Assembly (NCBI GenBank): GCA_913031405.1 | Contig: CAJWCX010000065.1 | Span: 1-6,814 of the forward strand | Length of the DNA stretch: 6,814 nucleotides | Direction: 5' to 3' | Origin: an uncultured Flavobacteriales bacterium | Lineage (GTDB): Bacteria > Bacteroidota > Bacteroidia > Flavobacteriales_D > Crocinitomicaceae | In this document: in pieces, positions 5,033 to 6,814 of the stretch | Layout: each line of letters opens with the position of its first letter | Numbering within the stretch: position 1 is the first letter of the stretch | Program-made: the position numbers and the translations under genes | Notes under the pieces: generated by a model | The model's database searches: none | Seen by the model: only the letters and a program-made list of their open reading frames with translations | What the model was told of the DNA's origin: nothing

Positions 5033-6756
5033 AATTTTGTAAGGGTTTGAGGTTTATTATTCTTTTTATTTCTCTTCTATTATCTTTTGCCAGCAATGCT
5101 CAGCGAATGGATGCTTTGAATCAAACGCCCACGTATAAAGAGTTAATGGATACGCTACAATCTTTTTCCCATGATCATGAATGGCTTGAGCTTTATGCAA
5201 TGGGACCTTCGGACTATGGGTTGCCGATTCATTTATGTGTTGTGAATGGCGCAGGGGATTCCCTTCAAACCTTTGCAAAGGCTCAAACCGAAACTACCGT
5301 CTTGTTTAATAATGCCATTCATCCAGGTGAACCTGATGGAATAAATGCCACGATTATTTGGTTGAATGAACTGAAGGAAAATCCTACTTTGTTAAAAAGT
5401 TTGCCTTTAGTGGCTATAATTCCAGCATACAATATAGGAGGTATGCACAACCGATCTTCCACGAGTCGAGCCAATCAAAATGGACCTTTAGAGTATGGGT
5501 TTCGGGGTAATGCTCAGAATCTTGACTTGAATCGTGATTTTATAAAAATGGACTCCCAGAATGCCTTCACATTTAGTACTATTTTTCATGCTTTAGATCC
5601 GGATGTTTTTGTGGATAATCATGTATCCAATGGTGCGAATTATCAATATACGCTAACTTATATTGCACCTGTTAGAGAGCGAATACCTCCTGCTTTAAGG
5701 TCTTTAATGTATAATCATTTGATCCCAGAATTGAGCACCACCATCAAAAAAAACCATGGTTATGATTTGTTTCCTTATGTGGACCTGAAGGGGAGGACCC
5801 CTTCTGAAGGTATTATTTCGTTCAATGATCTTCCACGATATTCTATGGGATATACTTCTTTATTCAATACTATTAGCTTTACTGTTGAAACGCATATGCT
5901 TAAACCTTTTGACTCCCGCGTAGATGCAACCTATGCCTTTATGAAGGAAATTATTAACTGGAGCTATAAGAATAGCAAGCGTATAGAAAAAAGCAGGGAA
6001 GAGGCCTATCAATTTGATCTCAATCAGAAATCATTTTATTATAACTATCGCTTGTCAAATAAAAAGGATTCTATTTTGTTTAAAGGATATGCTCATTCTT
6101 TTCCGATCAATAAATACACGAATCAACCTCGTCTGCTTTATGATGAAGAGGATCCCTACGAGCACTATATTCCCTGGTACAAGTACTATGATTACAAGGA
6201 TTCCTTACAAGTCCCAAAGTATTATATTGTTGGAGGTCAGGAGGGTGATGTCACTCGTCGCTTAGAGGTTAATAACATCAAATATAGAAGGGTTTTGAAG
6301 GATACGGTAATGACATTAGGCACCTACTTTATTAAGGATTATAAGGTTTTTAATACTCCTTATGAGGGGCATTTTCGACTTTTCGATTCTAGAGCACTTC
6401 AATCTTTAAAAATGGTCCCCTTAAAAAGGGGAGATCTTATCATTTCAACTCGTCAAAAAGGTTGTCGATTTATTCATTCTGTGCTACATCCGGAATGTGA
6501 AGACAGTTATTTTTCTTGGAACTTTTTTGACTCCTATTTACAACAAAAGGAATATTTTTCGAGCTATGTATTCGTTGAGAAGATTGACGAAATTTTATTG
6601 AATGATCAGACTTTGATGGATGAGTTTAACGAAAAGAAGCGTCTAGACGAGGGCTTCAGAAATTCAGAAAGGGAACAGCTGAATTTCATCTATGAAAGAA
6701 GTAATTATTTTGAAAAAAACACCTACAAGGTACTACCCGTATTTTATGAACCTTAA
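5029..6756 (+). CDS. Exported M14-family zinc carboxypeptidase
   Basis: Zinc-dependent peptidase of family M14, expected to remove C-terminal residues from peptides, or to cut a peptidoglycan-type substrate, in the periplasm or outside the cell. The signal peptide covers residues 1-24 (hydrophobic core FIILFISLLLSF, cleavage after Ser-Asn-Ala). The catalytic domain spans roughly 35-330. Zinc ligands are visible as His98 and Glu101 in NAIHPGEPDG and His198 in VDNHVSNG. The substrate carboxylate-binding pair is Asn168-Arg169 in NLDLNRDF, and the general base is Glu287 in FTVETHM. I could not place the usual active-site Tyr. The C-terminal part (about 335-575) is a lineage-type extension that I recall from Bacteroidota M14 proteins, with a SYFSWNFFDSYLQQKEYFSS block (493-512). 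No T9SS sorting domain is present, unlike its partner gene. It starts at a GTG overlapping the upstream stop. Substrate is unknown. Confidence 0.9.
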   Translation: MKFCKGLRFIILFISLLLSFASNAQRMDALNQTPTYKELMDTLQSFSHDHEWLELYAMGPSDYGLPIHLCVVNGAGDSLQTFAKAQTETTVLFNNAIHPGEPDGINATIIWLNELKENPTLLKSLPLVAIIPAYNIGGMHNRSSTSRANQNGPLEYGFRGNAQNLDLNRDFIKMDSQNAFTFSTIFHALDPDVFVDNHVSNGANYQYTLTYIAPVRERIPPALRSLMYNHLIPELSTTIKKNHGYDLFPYVDLKGRTPSEGIISFNDLPRYSMGYTSLFNTISFTVETHMLKPFDSRVDATYAFMKEIINWSYKNSKRIEKSREEAYQFDLNQKSFYYNYRLSNKKDSILFKGYAHSFPINKYTNQPRLLYDEEDPYEHYIPWYKYYDYKDSLQVPKYYIVGGQEGDVTRRLEVNNIKYRRVLKDTVMTLGTYFIKDYKVFNTPYEGHFRLFDSRALQSLKMVPLKRGDLIISTRQKGCRFIHSVLHPECEDSYFSWNFFDSYLQQKEYFSSYVFVEKIDEILLNDQTLMDEFNEKKRLDEGFRNSEREQLNFIYERSNYFEKNTYKVLPVFYEP

Positions 6757-6814
6757 AATGACGGACAAGAAATCTTCCTGAAGTTTTTAGGTTTTCTTCT
6801 ACACTTTAGATTGA

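Noticed and set aside
6014..6265. Plus-strand frame-shifted open frame inside the M14 gene
   Set aside because: The M14 frame runs uninterrupted through it and this product has no recognisable features.
6757..6814. Tail after the M14 stop: an ATG mini-frame (6758-6781), a minus-strand frame closing at 6753, and a weak cttc/gaag hairpin before a T run
   Set aside because: The mini-frame is seven codons, the minus-strand stretch is short and uninformative, and the hairpin has a two-base loop and no strong stem, so I call neither a gene nor a terminator.

Overview
The window is ordinary AT-rich chromosome from a member of the Bacteroidota, most likely a flavobacterial, cryomorph or saprospiral-type marine or environmental lineage. 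Evidence: a type IX secretion (T9SS) C-terminal sorting domain on an exported hydrolase, signal peptides ending in Ala-Gln or Ser-Gln, no Shine-Dalgarno sequences before the starts, a match to the Bacteroidota -7 promoter consensus (TAnnTTTG), and a UbiE/MenG methyltransferase of the menaquinone type.

Left part (1-3786, minus strand): a compact housekeeping block, read right to left. trmD (tRNA m1G37 methyltransferase) comes first. After a 74-base gap that carries a good -7 promoter element come a class I aminotransferase, an RfaE1/HldA-type heptose-7-phosphate kinase joined stop-to-start to the aminotransferase (TAAGTG), ubiE/menG, and the first 23 codons of a signal-peptide protein cut by the window edge. 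The edge gene sits where porT, a T9SS component, is often found next to ubiE. Its identity rests on context only.

Middle (3787-3931): a divergent intergenic region with an imperfect inverted repeat that places similar T-rich, -7-like motifs on both strands, facing outward.

Right part (3932-6756, plus strand): two exported hydrolases overlapping by four bases (GTGA). The first is a polyester-hydrolase-like (PETase/cutinase-type) alpha/beta hydrolase with the GWSMGGGG nucleophile elbow, a recognisable catalytic triad and oxyanion Tyr, followed by a T9SS type A sorting domain. The second is an M14-family zinc carboxypeptidase with a signal peptide, translated from a GTG start. They look co-translated and probably act outside the cytoplasm. 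The last 58 bases hold no gene I can support.

I see no mobile element, RNA gene, CRISPR array or defence system. The item most worth following up is the PETase-like enzyme, with its unusual cysteines and its coupling to a carboxypeptidase.
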